Shown here piece after piece: positions 22,147-33,289 of a stretch of 64,000 nt of DNA (positions are counted from its first letter, which is position 1; every line of letters starts with the position of its first letter). The notes beneath the pieces are model-generated. The model did no database searches, had not been told where the DNA came from, and was given only the letters and a program-made list of their open reading frames with translations. The stretch is taken from the NCBI GenBank assembly GCA_028023455.1, contig JAQFVV010000043.1:726001-790000 (forward strand), in the 5' to 3' direction. The stretch is from Epiperipatus broadwayi (Eukaryota; Onychophora; Udeonychophora; Euonychophora; Peripatidae). The translations under genes were made by a program, and so were the position numbers.

Positions 22147-22514
22147 CATGTTGGATATTTTTATTTTTTCATTTGGAACAGGGGTTGGTCCTTTGTCTAA
22201 TGAATACATTATTGTAATTATACATATGCGATTTTTTCGCATGCGTTAGTGAACCTGTAATTATACTATAGTGTTTAATATGCCTGCTTAGCGCTTTCGA
22301 GATTTAGTATTCTAATCTCATACTCATAGCTTTACAAATGAAGACTGTTGTAATTTATTGTACACATATGCAAATGAGCTTGAATTTTTAATTAGTCCAT
22401 TGTTTGGAGAGAGCAATGCATGCCTCTCTTCTATTAATGACACTGAGATAATTTGCTATGTAAAAAGCTTCTTTGACCTTTCTTTTGGCATCACTCTTCT
22501 TTGTGCAAATTATT

Positions 22515-22580
22515 TGGGCAGAACTGGGTTCGAATACATGCCTGTAACTGCTTGGTGGACCCCAGAAGATTGATATTCCT
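22515..22580 (+). repeat. B-box-like SINE remnant
   Basis: AACTGGGTTCGAATACATG resembles a pol III B box (GGTTCGANNCC, one change). No convincing A box upstream. Low confidence. Confidence 0.25.
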
Positions 22581-22740
22581 TCATTTTTAACCCTGTTATA
22601 TGCATACCTGTTTAAAAATGTAATTGATGATTATTAATATTCAAAAATTTTACTTAAAATTACATAAGTAATTTTAATTTAATTAATTATAATTAACAAT
22701 TTGTAAAGCACATACTCATTACGTAAATAATATATATTAA

Positions 22741-22906
22741 GGCCTTAAGACTATGCACTTAAATTGTGACAGTAGGGACCTCTACAAATCTAAACACAAG
22801 ATTAACGAACAAGCTCTTGTCTTTTAAAGTCATTAATCTTGTGTTTAGATTGGGAGAAGTCCCTACTGTCGCATTTTAGGCACATAGTCTTAAGGTTATT
22901 ATATTA
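22741..22906. repeat. Family D foldback element, second copy
   Basis: Arm 1 GGCCTTAAGACTATGCACTT, then AGTAGGGACCTCTACAAATC and TAAACACAAGATTAA. Arm 2 TTAATCTTGTGTTTAGATTG, then AAGTCCCTACTGTCGCATTT and GCACATAGTCTTAAGG. Shares TAGGGACCTCTACA with 13678-13926. Confidence 0.8.
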
Positions 22907-23284
22907 TGAATGAGTTCATTCAAGTGCTCTTTATTAATTCATTCTTTAATTAAGTTATAGACAGGGGAACTTTCACCAACAGCTCTGTGAAATTCCCATA
23001 TAACTAATCACAAATAAGAATAAGCTTGAATTGTATTTATAGTTTGAGTATTTAATTTTATTTATTTCACAGTGTGACAACTGAAACATGTTCAGCTATT
23101 AAATGTGATATTTTTTGACGGTTATCAATCACAAATATAATTTTATGAATAGATTATATTAATTTTCATTTTTAATCAACATTACCATTAATATATGTAT
23201 AATATTTTGAAATTAAATATCTTGCAACTGTTCTTAAAATTATTGAAATGATTCTCTAGTTGTAGCATAATTCATAACTTTTAA

Positions 23285-23645
23285 TATATATTGCATATAA
23301 TAACTTCTCTCATATACACTTTAATGCAAAAAAAATTTTTTAAATGAAACTTCTTTATTTTTGACAGTTTCGACTGTACAGCAGTCTTCATCAGAGCTTC
23401 TCAAATTGACTATCCAGCAGTCTTCATCAGAGCTTGTCAAATTTCTCTACCAAGGTAATGGAAATTTGAGAAGCTCTGATGAAGACTGATGGAAAGTTGA
23501 AACTGTCAGGAAAATAAAGAAGGTGTATTAATTTTTTTTTTACATTAAAGTGTATATGAGAGATGTTATTATAAGCAATATATATGAATATATGAAGAAA
23601 TTCAAACAAAGTAAAGGAGAAGAATAAGAGTATATACTTCATAAC
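23285..23645. mobile_element. Family C foldback element
   Basis: Arms CTTCTCTCATATACACTTTA ... TTTTGACAGTTTCGACTGTA and GAAACTGTCAGGAAAATAAA ... AAGTGTATATGAGAGATG. Both arms hold the core: minus 23394-23368 (CTGATGA, GACTG/CAGTC hairpin, GAAA) and plus 23476-23502. Confidence 0.85.
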
Positions 23646-23699
23646 TTTTAACAGTAAAAGAATATGTCATCTATCATTTGCCTTATTCATATATAGAAA

Positions 23700-23920
23700 G
23701 GAATATCTAAACACTTAAGCCAGAAGGAATGAATTTTTAAATCAATCAAGAACTTTATTTTTAAACATTTTAAAATGATTTATATTTTTAAATGAGATGT
23801 CCAGGATTTCCTTTTGTTTAAATATTGTCAACAAGGATTCATATTCAGAAATACATTTCTTAATTGATTTAAAAATTCATCTCTTTTAGTCTAAGTGTTT
23901 AAACATTTCTTCATATATAT
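23700..23920. repeat. Family G foldback element, AT-rich
   Basis: Arm 1 TCTAAACACTTAAGCCAGAA then GAATGAATTTTTAAATCAAT. Arm 2 ATTGATTTAAAAATTCATCT then TAGTCTAAGTGTTTAAACAT. The internal parts are partly complementary too. Confidence 0.75.
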
Positions 23921-23999
23921 GAGAAAAGGAGGCAAAAGTTATATCTTATGTTATGGCTAGAGGATATTTTAATTAGCTATAAAAACAGTTGCATGAGAT

Positions 24000-24215
24000 T
24001 TAATCTTGAAGCATTGTAATATATATATATATATCACTATAACACTTGCATATCATTAACCTTATTAACAGTTAAGCTATGATTATGATGGCTAGACCCT
24101 TCGAAAGTGCTTAGCAGATTCATTCAAATTTATTTATTTATCAACAATTTTACAGCTTTGAGGACAATTGCGCTACACACGCAAATGGACTAGTATATAT
24201 ATATATATATTAAAA
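24000..24215. repeat. AT microsatellites
   Basis: Two short AT runs, at about 24019-24034 and 24195-24210, flank unremarkable sequence. Confidence 0.8.
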
Positions 24216-25379
24216 CTAAGTAGCCCAATTTAAAATTAAATTACAAATTAACTACTCTGAGTAAAATTTATGGCCGCTTTATCTTCATGAATGTAATATG
24301 TATACAAATACATTATTAAAAGCAAAGCTTTATTAAAAATGAAAATATTGTAGTGCTCAACATGCTTTCAATAGAGTACTGTCATATATGTAATAATGCT
24401 TGTAACAAGGGTAAAGGAATAAAACTCTGTTTAAAAGCTACCAAATTAGCATATTATTTTAAATGGGAAATTAACTATCTAGTGCAAGGCACACTGTCAA
24501 GTCAGATTTCTCAGCAAAACAAATGTATATACCATCATACCTTCCCATAATTCCACCTCAAATTTTAATTATATTTGATATCAAAAAAATTATTAAATAA
24601 TTTCATAAATCTTTATTAAAAGATCGTCTTTAATTTTTCATTTTTTTCACAGAATCTTAACATGCTCAAACATAATCAAATGTGATGTTTGAGCATTACA
24701 GTGGCAAGCAGTGTTCGATTCAATAGATATCCTGCTTTCTTTGGTGCAGTGTTAGGATGACAACTCAAGTTCCATGAATAGACTGATTATCTCCTTCTAG
24801 TATTCAAACTTATAAAATCTTGATTTGATTTTTTTAATTAAAATTCAAAAAGGCAGGCTAAAACTTTTTTTCATCAGCTGAAAACATATATCTCTTGGAC
24901 AGTAAAAAATTACAACTATTATTCTTCTATCTATTTACTTTTTATAAAATCAATCAATTATTCTCATCTTTCCAATTTACTTTTGGAAAAAAAAAAACAT
25001 CTTTTAGCAGCTTTTCATTGTAAAGATGAAAATGTTTTATTAAAATGGTTAATTGAAAAATTAAAATCTATATGAAAATACTTTTATCACTATTAACAAT
25101 TATTTAATATGTGTATAATAACCACGTTTGGTAGTGCCGCTATATCACATCCATTTATCATTCTCAAGACCTGAATTCAAATCCCAAAAGTAAACTTGAA
25201 ATTTTTTCGTTAGCTTGTAATTTAATGTTTCCAGATAATAGCCAATCTAGTTTGCATAATTACATTGGTCAATAAATGGGTATCTGTTGTGTAGTCAAAA
25301 TGCAAGCACTCCGAGTACCAACAAATAAAACAGTAAATGATAATAGTGAAAGCTTATTGCTACACAGATAGCATAATAT

Positions 25380-25665
25380 GTATTGTTTACTTCCCACAAT
25401 GCATTTCACAACTGGCTGTTTCTAGACGGTTTCATCCGGCCTCGGTTTCCCAAACTCTTTGGCCCTGTTCAGCTGCTGCTCGAAAACACACTGAGTTTGC
25501 AATAGACCACTGCATTGTCACTTAGCTTCTTTCAGCTACCATCACTTAAATCTCTATGCAACCGTTTATTCGCAAATTCACTAGAAATAGAGCAGCGCAC
25601 TTTGCTGCTCAAACTATTTATAGTTTCCTCAGTTGGCCTCCGGCAATCCAAGGCTCATCCTTAAT
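25380..25665. other. GC-richer island of unknown nature in a HYDIN intron
   Basis: Clearly higher GC than its surroundings, with several CpGs (GACGG, CATCCGGCCTCGG, GCTCGAAAA, AGCGCACTT, CTCCGGC). No reading frame looks like a known protein, there is no inverted repeat, and no second copy was noticed. It could be a regulatory element or an unrecognised transposon piece. Confidence 0.4.
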
Positions 25666-26108
25666 TGTTATTAGTCTTGATTTCCTCTTTGCATTTTTTA
25701 ATTAGTATGGGATCAAGAAATATTTGTAATTAGCAAATATTCCATGGCATTTATTGAACGAAAAGTTCTTACCGCAAATACGTAAATTTAATCACTAATT
25801 AAATCCCTCTCTTTTAGCGATCTAAAATATATTTCTCTAATATATTTTCCTTACTTTTTCTGGAATACAAAACTTACAATTAAATTTCCACAAACATATT
25901 TATACAAAACATGACAGTATAAGCTACGATGGAGAATTTTTAAATCTTGACCAATCAGAAAGTTTGTTGAACACTGACTTCTTGGTAGTTCTTCTATAAG
26001 AAGCTGTTAGATATATATATATATAGGTCTTTACTCTATGGTGGTACAAATATATGTTATAACATGAAATGTAATTGAAAAATAAAAACAAACCTAGTAA
26101 ATGCTTAC

Positions 26109-26360
26109 TTTGTAAAAACAGCTCGAGCATTAAATTTAATTGGAATTTTGGCAATTATTTCACCTTCAGGAGTATTATGATCAGTCACATGACAGTAGAG
26201 TAAAGGCAAATTATCAACTGAAACTTCACGTGTTGGTTTAAAGATAACTTGCACAGTTACAGGGTTGCTGCTTAAAGGTGAAAGGCTGCCCTTCATGGGC
26301 GAAACTGTAAAAAGAGAGGCAACATCCGATAATCCTGGGAAAGACGTATCAAAAACCAAA
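26109..26360 (-). CDS. HYDIN: HYDIN internal exon 4 of 6
   Basis: A 252-nt exon. It encodes LVFDTSFPGLSDVASLFTVS, then PMKGSLSPLSSNPVTVQVIF, then HVTDHNTPEGEIIAKIPIKF and NARAVFTK. The pattern 'LFTV.P.KG.L.P.....VQV.F' is the typical second half of a HYDIN ASH repeat, followed by the conserved 'PEG..IA.IPIKF.A.AV..KY' linker. The acceptor is TTCTTACAG and the donor is GTAAGC. It ends in AA, and the next exon supplies G, so the junction reads FTK-YTITP, exactly where the family has SKYTI.P. Confidence 0.93.
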
Positions 26361-26524
26361 CTGTAAGAAAAATATATAATCTATTAATATAATTTTATTT
26401 TTTCAAGGATAACGAGCATATTATTTAATTAACTATTTTTATGAGTAATATTGTCTTTGTATAGTTGTCACAATATGCGTTGGTTATGTAAGTATATAAT
26501 AAATATACAGTATAACAAAAAAAA

Positions 26525-26765
26525 TCACATGATCGCCATTCTTTATGCTTACACAAGCTGTTCGCACAGAGACTAAACTCTCCATAGAGTAGCACCAATC
26601 TGAGAATATTGGATGAGTACGCACTAAATGGGGATTTTATGCACAAACCTTTTTGCATACATTAATTAGTCTAGCTTGCACTCAGGGGCACTACTGTATG
26701 GAGAGTTTAGCGTCTGTGTAAACAAAAAAATGGAGTTTAGCGTTTGTGTAAACAAAAAAATGTTG
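26525..26765. mobile_element. Family A foldback element with duplicated right flank
   Basis: Left ATCACATGATCGCCATTCTT; right ACTACTGTATGGAGAGTTTA. The flank GTTTAGCGTCTGTGTAAACA plus an A-run occurs twice in tandem (about 26705 and 26735), and AACAAAAAAA also flanks the left end, suggesting a TSD of about 10 bp in low-complexity DNA. Confidence 0.65.
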
Positions 26766-27271
26766 ATAAATATATTAAAGTCAAGTTTAAGAAGACTGAT
26801 ATGGCTTCTGATGAATCTTTACTTTTTTATTGTTTCTTATAAGTTAGTGAAGTTTTACAAATGTACCTTTGAAACTTTTAACCACGCTACTTAGTCATAT
26901 AAATGAGTATTTCTTGGTCTCTCTTTCCAACAATTTTCAAACAGTTACCTTTTTTTCATTAACCAAAATTTTGCGAAGCTTTTTTTTTTTTTAACAGCTT
27001 TAAAATTCACACATTTTTTCTAATATTTTAATTTCAAAAAATTCACAAGATATCAGAATAATCGAATAGGCAGGAACTTAGGGTGGGGAATGGAAATGGA
27101 AGTTAAAGTGGCTAACAGGTTTTTCTGGGCATAATTGCTGAGAGATTCCTGACTCTGCATAAAGAAGTCACAGTGCATCACATCACAATTTATGTCAGTA
27201 TACTTATACAAAAAGTGGGATGATTGTGCTAGGAGAATTGTTGAGCGTTATATTGGCAAGGATTGGTATTA

Positions 27272-27424
27272 AACCACTAAACATCACATGATCACCATTT
27301 CTTGTGCTTCATCAAGCTGTTAAAACAGGCTTGCACTGAGTGGCACTACTGCATGGAGAGTTTTGCCTGTTTTAACAGTTTGAACAAGTATAAGAAACGG
27401 TGATGTGATGTTTAGTGGTCAAAT
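27272..27424. repeat. Family A foldback element, compact palindrome
   Basis: AACCACTAAACATCACATGA ... GTTAAAACAGGC and GCCTGTTTTAACAGTTTGAA ... GATGTGATGTTTAGTGGT. Arms of about 60 bp around the GCACTGAGTGGCACTACTGC centre. Confidence 0.8.
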
Positions 27425-27689
27425 AATCGTTCCTGATTTTCTTCAAAAAGCATTAGATGGCTATACAGAGTTGAAAAAATAAAGCACTAAAGAATATAAA
27501 AGTCATATATAATTGGGCTACGTATTGGATATCAAAAACAACCAAAATTTATTAGCTATCTAACATTTGGAATTACCCATAATTGTAACATAAATCACTT
27601 GCAATTTTTATTCTATTTATGTTATTCTATCTTAAATATTATTCTTATACATAATTTACTAATTTTGTCAAACTTTAAATTTTAATATC

Positions 27690-27770
27690 TTAAAATTATT
27701 TTTAAAGTTTAAAAAAAAACCTAAATTTTTAAAATTATTTTTAAAGTTTAAAAAAAAACCTAAATTTTTT
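27690..27770. repeat. 38-bp direct duplication
   Basis: AAATTATTTTTAAAGTTTAA followed by A-run and CCTAAATTTTT occurs twice in tandem, starting near 27693 and 27731. Confidence 0.85.
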
Positions 27771-27810
27771 TTAAATACATATAAAATCCATAACATTATA
27801 TTAAATGTAA

Positions 27811-27961
27811 ACAAGGCAAAACTCTCTATACAGTAGCGCCACCCTGTGCCAACCAGAGTAATCAATGGACACAGGGTGGCACTACTGTATGGAGAGTTTT
27901 GCCTTGTTTATTTATAAGTATGTGCTAGTATAAGAGATAGTGATCATGTGATGTTTAGTGG
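27811..27961. mobile_element. Family A foldback element with 15-bp TSD
   Basis: 151 bp. Starts ACAAGGCAAAACTCTCTATA and ends GTGATCATGTGATGTTTAGTG. Inverted arms CAGTAGCGCCACCCTGTG / CACAGGGTGGCACTACTG. Perfect direct repeats TTATATTAAATGTAA flank it at 27796-27810 and 27962-27976. Confidence 0.92.
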
Positions 27962-28024
27962 TTATATTAAATGTAATTAGAAGCAACTTGAACTGACTTT
28001 GAAGCTCCCTACAGTTATCCAATC

Positions 28025-28303
28025 CATCTTATATAACCAAAACACATGACCACATACATGAGAAAAAGATAAATAATCTCCAGTATATATATTTTGTGCT
28101 GAACCAGCACTCATCAGTTGGCCCAGATCACTATTTCTCATACATATATACATCCGGTGCTCAGTTTATATTAAGTTAGCAAATCTTCAAACTTTAATGA
28201 ACAAACTTCAATCTTCTCCACCCTCCAACTGTTCCGTCATCCATATCATTGAAAAAACCAAGGATGAAACACTCAAAGACCAACTGATGAGTGCTGGTTC
28301 AAC

Positions 28304-28342
<39 letters not shown>

Positions 28343-28465
28343 AATCATTTATCTTTTTCACATGTAAGTGGTCATGAGTATTAGTTGTATAAGGTGGAGT
28401 GGATAGCAGTAGGGAGCTTGAAAGTCCGAGTTTAAGTCCCTTCTAAATACATTTAGTTTAGTATA
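28025..28465. mobile_element. Family H element, inverted-dimer form
   Basis: The left half (minus) has CCAACTGATGAGTGCTGG with stem GTGCTG/CAGCAC followed by AAAA instead of GAAA (28122-28079). The right half (plus) has the same motif from 28282 and an (AT)n expansion to 28338 where stem III would be, then AGCTTGAAAGTCCGAGTTTA, a decayed B box. The hammerhead core is damaged in both halves. Confidence 0.75.
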
Positions 28466-28567
28466 GTCAATATGTGTGTATTTAAATATTATATTAAACG
28501 ATAACATTAAGACTAAATTAATTTTATGCAATAACTACAACATTATAATATAAGAAAAAAAAATTAC

Positions 28568-28667
28568 TTATATAAAATTTGATATTTTCCTTTGTTTTTT
28601 ATGACAAAAGTTTGTTTATATTCATCCTTTGCTTTGACAATTTTAAAATCCATAGAACCATCACCTC
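28568..28667 (-). CDS. HYDIN: HYDIN internal exon 3 of 6
   Basis: This 100-nt exon is too short to stand out as an ORF. Minus-strand reading gives (G)GDGSMDFKIVKAKDEYKQ, then TFVIKNKGKYQILY. It corresponds to the HYDIN motif 'G..LDFG...V.DE.KQ...LKNKGKYEI.F', one edge of an ASH-type beta-sandwich. The acceptor is TTTTAATAG before 28667 and the donor is GTAATT after 28568. The entering phase is G|GA and the leaving phase is AA|T, both matching the neighbouring exons. Confidence 0.9.
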
Positions 28668-29209
28668 CTATTAAAAAAAATTTCAAATTTAAACATTATT
28701 TTAAAATATAAGCTAATGAATTATTTAATAAAAAATTTCATATAAAAGCCAATCTTTTTTATTTTATTTTTTAAAAATATAAAAATTTCTACTTAGTTTT
28801 GTTAAAATCCTATTAAAGAATAGAAACTTTCGTATTTGCTAATAAATTGAATTTTGACACATGATAATGTTTTAAAAAATACAAAATTTCAATAATTTTT
28901 CTACATTTACTTAATAACATTCTTTTTAATGCATCATTTTTGTATATCTTCATATTCTTTCTTTTCTTCATAAATTCTCTAGTCTCAAGGAAATTTTATT
29001 GGTCAATTGCTGCTTTTTTCTACCAGCTATCTTTGTTGCAGTTTTTAAAAGCGTATCAGTTATTTTCATATTAAAATCATGTTCAAAATCTATAATACTT
29101 GAAACCGATTTGTAAGTTCTAACTTAAATTCATTAGAAGGTTTCTGAAGATTAGGAATATCAGCTGTAAATATTGTTTTTCTTAATAATTTTTGTCTCTC
29201 TAGTTTTGC

Positions 29210-29575
29210 ATTAACTCAAAGAAGTATGGAGAGATGCATGTTGGGAGTAACAAGAAGAGATCAAAAACACAATATATGAGTGAGAGAACAAGCAGGTGTT
29301 ACTGACCTCATTGAAAAATTAAAAGACTGAAGTGAAGTTGGGCTGGATATATTGCTAGAAGAGGTGATAATAGGTGGACAATTGAAATCTTAAACTGGAT
29401 TCCAAAAGATTGTAAAAGACCCAAAAAGAGACCATGTGTGAGATGGATGGATGAAATAAGAAAGTGTGCAGGGGTGATGTGGAGAAGAGAAGCTAAAGAA
29501 TGGAGATGGGTTGAACTTGGAGAGACCTTCATCCTGCAGTGTATAGATAATGGTTGATTATGATGATGATGAGAA
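29210..29575 (+). pseudogene. RTE-like LINE 3'-end copy
   Basis: With frame shifts the plus strand reads RSMERCMLGVTRRDQKH, REQAGVTDLIEKLK, DNRWT-like GGQLKS and MDEIRK-like tail. It ends after TTCATCCTGCAGTG in TGATTATGATGATGATGAG, the family's short-repeat tail. Same subfamily as 20450-20870 and 38545-38990. Confidence 0.8.
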
Positions 29576-29860
29576 TGACTCAATAACATAAACATTCGGT
29601 GAAAAAAAACAATATGAAAAATCATTTTAAAAGTATGATCTAAAAACAAAAATAATGAGAGCTGATTGGTTTTATTCTACTAAAAATTTCATTTTTCAAA
29701 GTATTTTTCACTTTAAATTGAAATAAATAATTGAGTCATATTACTTTTTTCCTTTTAAAAGTATCTGCAGTTTATTACTCATTTTTCTATATCCATATAA
29801 AAATAATTATTTTAATTTATAATTACAAAAAAAAAGAAACAATAAAATAAATAGAATCAA

Positions 29861-29932
29861 GCGTTGGTGGCCGAGTGGTTAGGACAGCCGCCTTACAAGC
29901 AGTTGTTCCGGGGTTCGCTTCCCGGCCGACGC
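29861..29932 (+). mobile_element. 72-nt tRNA-like SINE head with A-rich tail
   Basis: Exactly 72 nt with a 7-bp acceptor stem GCGTTGG/CCGACGC, D-arm-like TGGCCGAGTGGTTAGGACA, anticodon-loop position CTTACAA (TAC) and GGGGTTCGCTTCCC at the T arm. D-stem and anticodon-stem mismatches, a T-stem G.G, and an A-rich tail (29943-29968) argue for a retroposed tRNA-like SINE rather than a working tRNA gene. The A box and B box are good. Confidence 0.7.
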
Positions 29933-30149
29933 TTTGATCCATTAAAAAAAAAAACAAAAAAAAACAAATAGAATCAAAAATAATTTTAAAATTCTAGTTA
30001 ACAGTCGATAATACTATCAAAACGATCAGTTATTTAAAATTCTACTCTATTTCTCTTTGAACATTGTTGAAAAATGATTGTGAAAAAATAAAGTTATTAT
30101 CAGAATTGATTAGATATATAATTATTCAATTTTATTTATTAGCACAGAG

Positions 30150-30280
30150 ATCACATGATTTAAACAGAAGAGATTTACACTCTAAACACTCAATAAGACA
30201 TTGTTATTAATAATAATCATCATTATAGCACATGTGCGCATGTGCCTAAAGAGTAAATCCATTCTGTTTAAATTAGATAA
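30150..30280. repeat. Short foldback repeat
   Basis: ATTTAAACAGAAGAGATTTA (about 30157) and TAAATCCATTCTGTTTAAAT (about 30256) form imperfect 29-bp arms around a centre with GCACATGTGCGCATGTGC. Confidence 0.65.
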
Positions 30281-30589
30281 ATGAATGTTTAATAATGTAT
30301 CATTTATTAACATTAATTTATTGAATATTATTAATCTTTTACACCATCTATGATGATAAAACACTTTATCTGAGTAGTGCAGAATTTTTAATTAATTAAT
30401 TTACTAGAATTTTATTTATTTCTACATTGGCAAGTAGATTTTCTAATAACTAACTCAGAAAGTTCAAGACTGTTTCTATACTTTCATTTGCTTTAGACTA
30501 ATAATAAAACAATTATATGAACATATTATCTAAGACGCAAATAACAAAAATATTTTATTTCATTGCTCATTAATGTGTAATCATTATAC

Positions 30590-30915
30590 GTCATATATCA
30601 TGTGACTTTGCTTTTTAAGCTTGTATTACAGATAGTCATATAGGGTGCGTACCAATAGCTCTACCAAGCTTTTATTGATAAGTGCCAAAGAGAAAGCATT
30701 TAAAACCTCTATCCAGAATTATTCCTATTCTCAGATCGAAAACCTTGAAACTGCTTGGCCTGAGGATAGGAATAATTCTAGATAGAGATTTTAAATGCTT
30801 TCTCTTCGGCACTTATTAATAAAAGCTTGTTAAAGCTATTGGTACGCACCCTATATTATTCATATCTGTAATCCAAGGTTAAAAAGCAAAGTCATGTGAT
30901 ATATGACTTCATTGA
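30590..30915. mobile_element. Family B foldback element, near-perfect palindrome
   Basis: GTCATATATCATGTGACTTT ... AGGGTGCGTACCAATAGCTC ... TTCCTATTCTCAG and the complement CTGAGGATAGGAATAATTCT ... GGTACGCACCCTATATTATT ... GTCATGTGATATATGAC. Arms of about 145 bp around a centre with GAAAACCTTGAAACTGCTTG. Confidence 0.88.
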
Positions 30916-30924
30916 TTATTAATA

Positions 30925-31075
30925 CATTGTACAGGCTTAAACCTGCATTTATATATGTAATATATGTGGGGTTCGAACTCAGACTTTCACATGACCCACC
31001 ACTCTCAGTGCCATCTCATATTGCTGACACATCTGATCACACACATGTTGAAAAGATAAATAATTACCTTTACCC
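30925..31075 (-). repeat. Family H fragment (3' end only)
   Basis: The minus strand ends AAAGTCTGAGTTCGAACCCC (B box) and carries CACATGTTGAAAAGATAAAT-complement. The element breaks off just before the hammerhead segment. Its flanks resemble those of the copy at 7.0 kb. Confidence 0.65.
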
Positions 31076-31079
31076 TTGA

Positions 31080-31430
31080 GGCTTTGGTGATGTAATATTT
31101 TTAAGACTATTAATATATGGTAGATCTGAATTTGGTTCAATCCCATATAGCTATTTAAGTTAGATATCTGGATTTAAAGATATTTATGTGTCTAAAAACT
31201 TCAGATTTTCTACTTAATAGTTATGTATTAGATAAGTACTGTCTTTTGAGTTGGTATTTTGGATCTAATGTCTGAATGTTCTAGTTCCTCACTGAGGTGA
31301 GTCAAAAGCTTGAAACCGATTGGTCAGAGAATAGGAATAATTCTAGATAGAGATTTTAAATGTTCTTTCTTTGGCACTTATCAATAAAAGCTTGTTAGAA
31401 ATATTGGCACATTTTCTATATTATATATTA
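31080..31430. repeat. Family B foldback element, one arm and centre
   Basis: Contains TAGCTATTTAAGTTAGATAT, CTGTCTTTTGAGTTGGTATT, the core CTCACTGAGGTGAGTCAAAA / GAAACCGATTGGTCAG and AAAAGCTTGTTAGAAATATT. Matches the right halves of 43.8-45.1 kb. Confidence 0.7.
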
Positions 31431-32450
31431 TTAGTGTGTAATATGAATTCAAGTACAGATTAATATTTAAATATTGAATTATATTCAGTAAAAACAAGAA
31501 AATGTCACTATTAAAAACTGTAATTTACTACAGGTTTCTGTGTTTATTGTTTGAATATTATTACAACTGTTTTCTTACTTTAAAACAAATTTTATTAGGT
31601 TTAATAAAGGTTACATTTTTGTATAAAAAACATAATTAAAGGAATAAAACCAACAACACGCATTTGAAATGATTGAGAATATTGTTAAACAATTTAAATT
31701 TGAAAGACTCAAACTGTTTTCTTCATTAAAAAAAACTTTGTCTTTACTGGAATATATAACATGACATATTTTTACATTTTGTAAAAGAATTGCCACTTTG
31801 CTTAACAGATCTAATAAAAGATAACTATAAATGTAAATGAGCAAACTGTTTGATTTCTATAGATAATAAAATAATATTCTAATAAAATTTATTGAATTCA
31901 CTAAAGTTTTTGATGTAAAATTAAGAAATTTTCAGCTACAATTCAAAATCTTGTATTGCTATGATAATTGTGACATCTATTATTTTATTAATATATAAAA
32001 TCAATTTTTGATTCAATTAGGTTTCTTTTGTTCACAAGAGTAAAAGATGTTATACATTAAATCATTGTGTGAACATTTTTAAATTCAGTCCACCAGTATC
32101 CTCTTCTCCTTTAGAGATATTTTATTAATTGTTGCCCCTCCTTATTTATATGAACTAAAAAAAAGATTCAATGTTTACATAAACGTTAGAGCCAATAGCA
32201 ATCCCCTCAACAAACAGTGGTCATTCAATTTCACAGCTTAGGTAGAGCTTCATTGATCTGCTCGTACAGCTATTATACATGCACACATGCAAATTCATTA
32301 AATTTTAACCCCCCCAGTTTAATTATCTCCATATGCAGGTGAAGGTCAATATATTTTCCTAACTCCACCCAGTCATGCTTTGACAAAGATACACTGTATC
32401 AAAAGCTCGACTTAGTTATGTTTATTTTGTCTCACCATAATTATTATTTA

Positions 32451-32972
32451 AGCCAATAAACATCACATGATCACTATTTCACTGAGTGGCAATACATATA
32501 GAGAGTTTTGTCTGTTTTAATAACAGTTATAAGCGAGCATAAGAAATGGTGATCATATGATGTTTATTGGCTTAAACCAATCCTGCCTAATAGGATAGTG
32601 GTGGTTATGGTTATTAAAGAAGCAAAGTCACCAAAATGTATAGGTACTGAACTGAGTTCAGACCTATATGACTATATAAGCTGATGAGCTTATATTGAAA
32701 ATATTATAGTGTTTTCAATTTTAAGACTCATAGTTTTGTAGTTAAGTAGAGATAAAGGGTGATTGCTGGAGGGTTGCATTAGATCCTAAGATCTAGGTGC
32801 AGTGCTCTCAGATCCAAGGCTCCTTACTGATGAAGGCCACAAGCCAGAAACTAGTCTGGGGATATTGGATGAGTAGACCGTATATGGGGGTTTTATGCCC
32901 AAGCCTTCTGGAATCCATTCATTACTCTGGCTTGCACTGAGTGGCAATACGTATAGAGAGTTTTGCCTGTTT
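32451..32972. mobile_element. Family A foldback element with 13-bp TSD
   Basis: 522 bp. Starts AGCCAATAAACATCACATGA and ends AGAGAGTTTTGCCTGTTT. Perfect direct repeats TAATTATTATTTA lie at 32438-32450 and 32973-32985. Holds the core CTGATGAAGGCCACAAGCCA then GAAA (32827-32850). Confidence 0.9.
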
Positions 32973-33289
32973 TAATTATTATTTACTTGCTTATTTGTAT
33001 GTTACATATTGCCTATTGTATTAATATTTTCTAACTTTACATAAATATATATGAGTTTTCATACATATAAGATAGTCAGAAAAAGGAGTTTAGTATTGAC
33101 TGAAAAGAGAGCATTTGATTCCTTTTATAGGCCTTAAATTAATAAGCAGGATAAATTGCTAAAGCTTAGGTCATATATTCTTGTCACTGTAGCTGTTATT
33201 GCTATGTGACTGTTCATATGTTTGAATAAACACGGATCACCATATGCATCAGTCACTATGATTCATTTATTGGCATTTTATCTCAGGGT

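Noticed and set aside
29861-29932. Functional tRNA gene (Val-like TAC anticodon position)
   Set aside because: D-stem and anticodon-stem mismatches, an A-rich tail and related longer SINE copies make a retroposed tRNA-like element more likely.
32827-32850. Calling the family A core a full hammerhead ribozyme
   Set aside because: An extra A flanks each side of stem II and no U16.1-H17 was found next to a stem I strand (CTCA/TGAG gives G at 16.1). Kept only as hammerhead-like.
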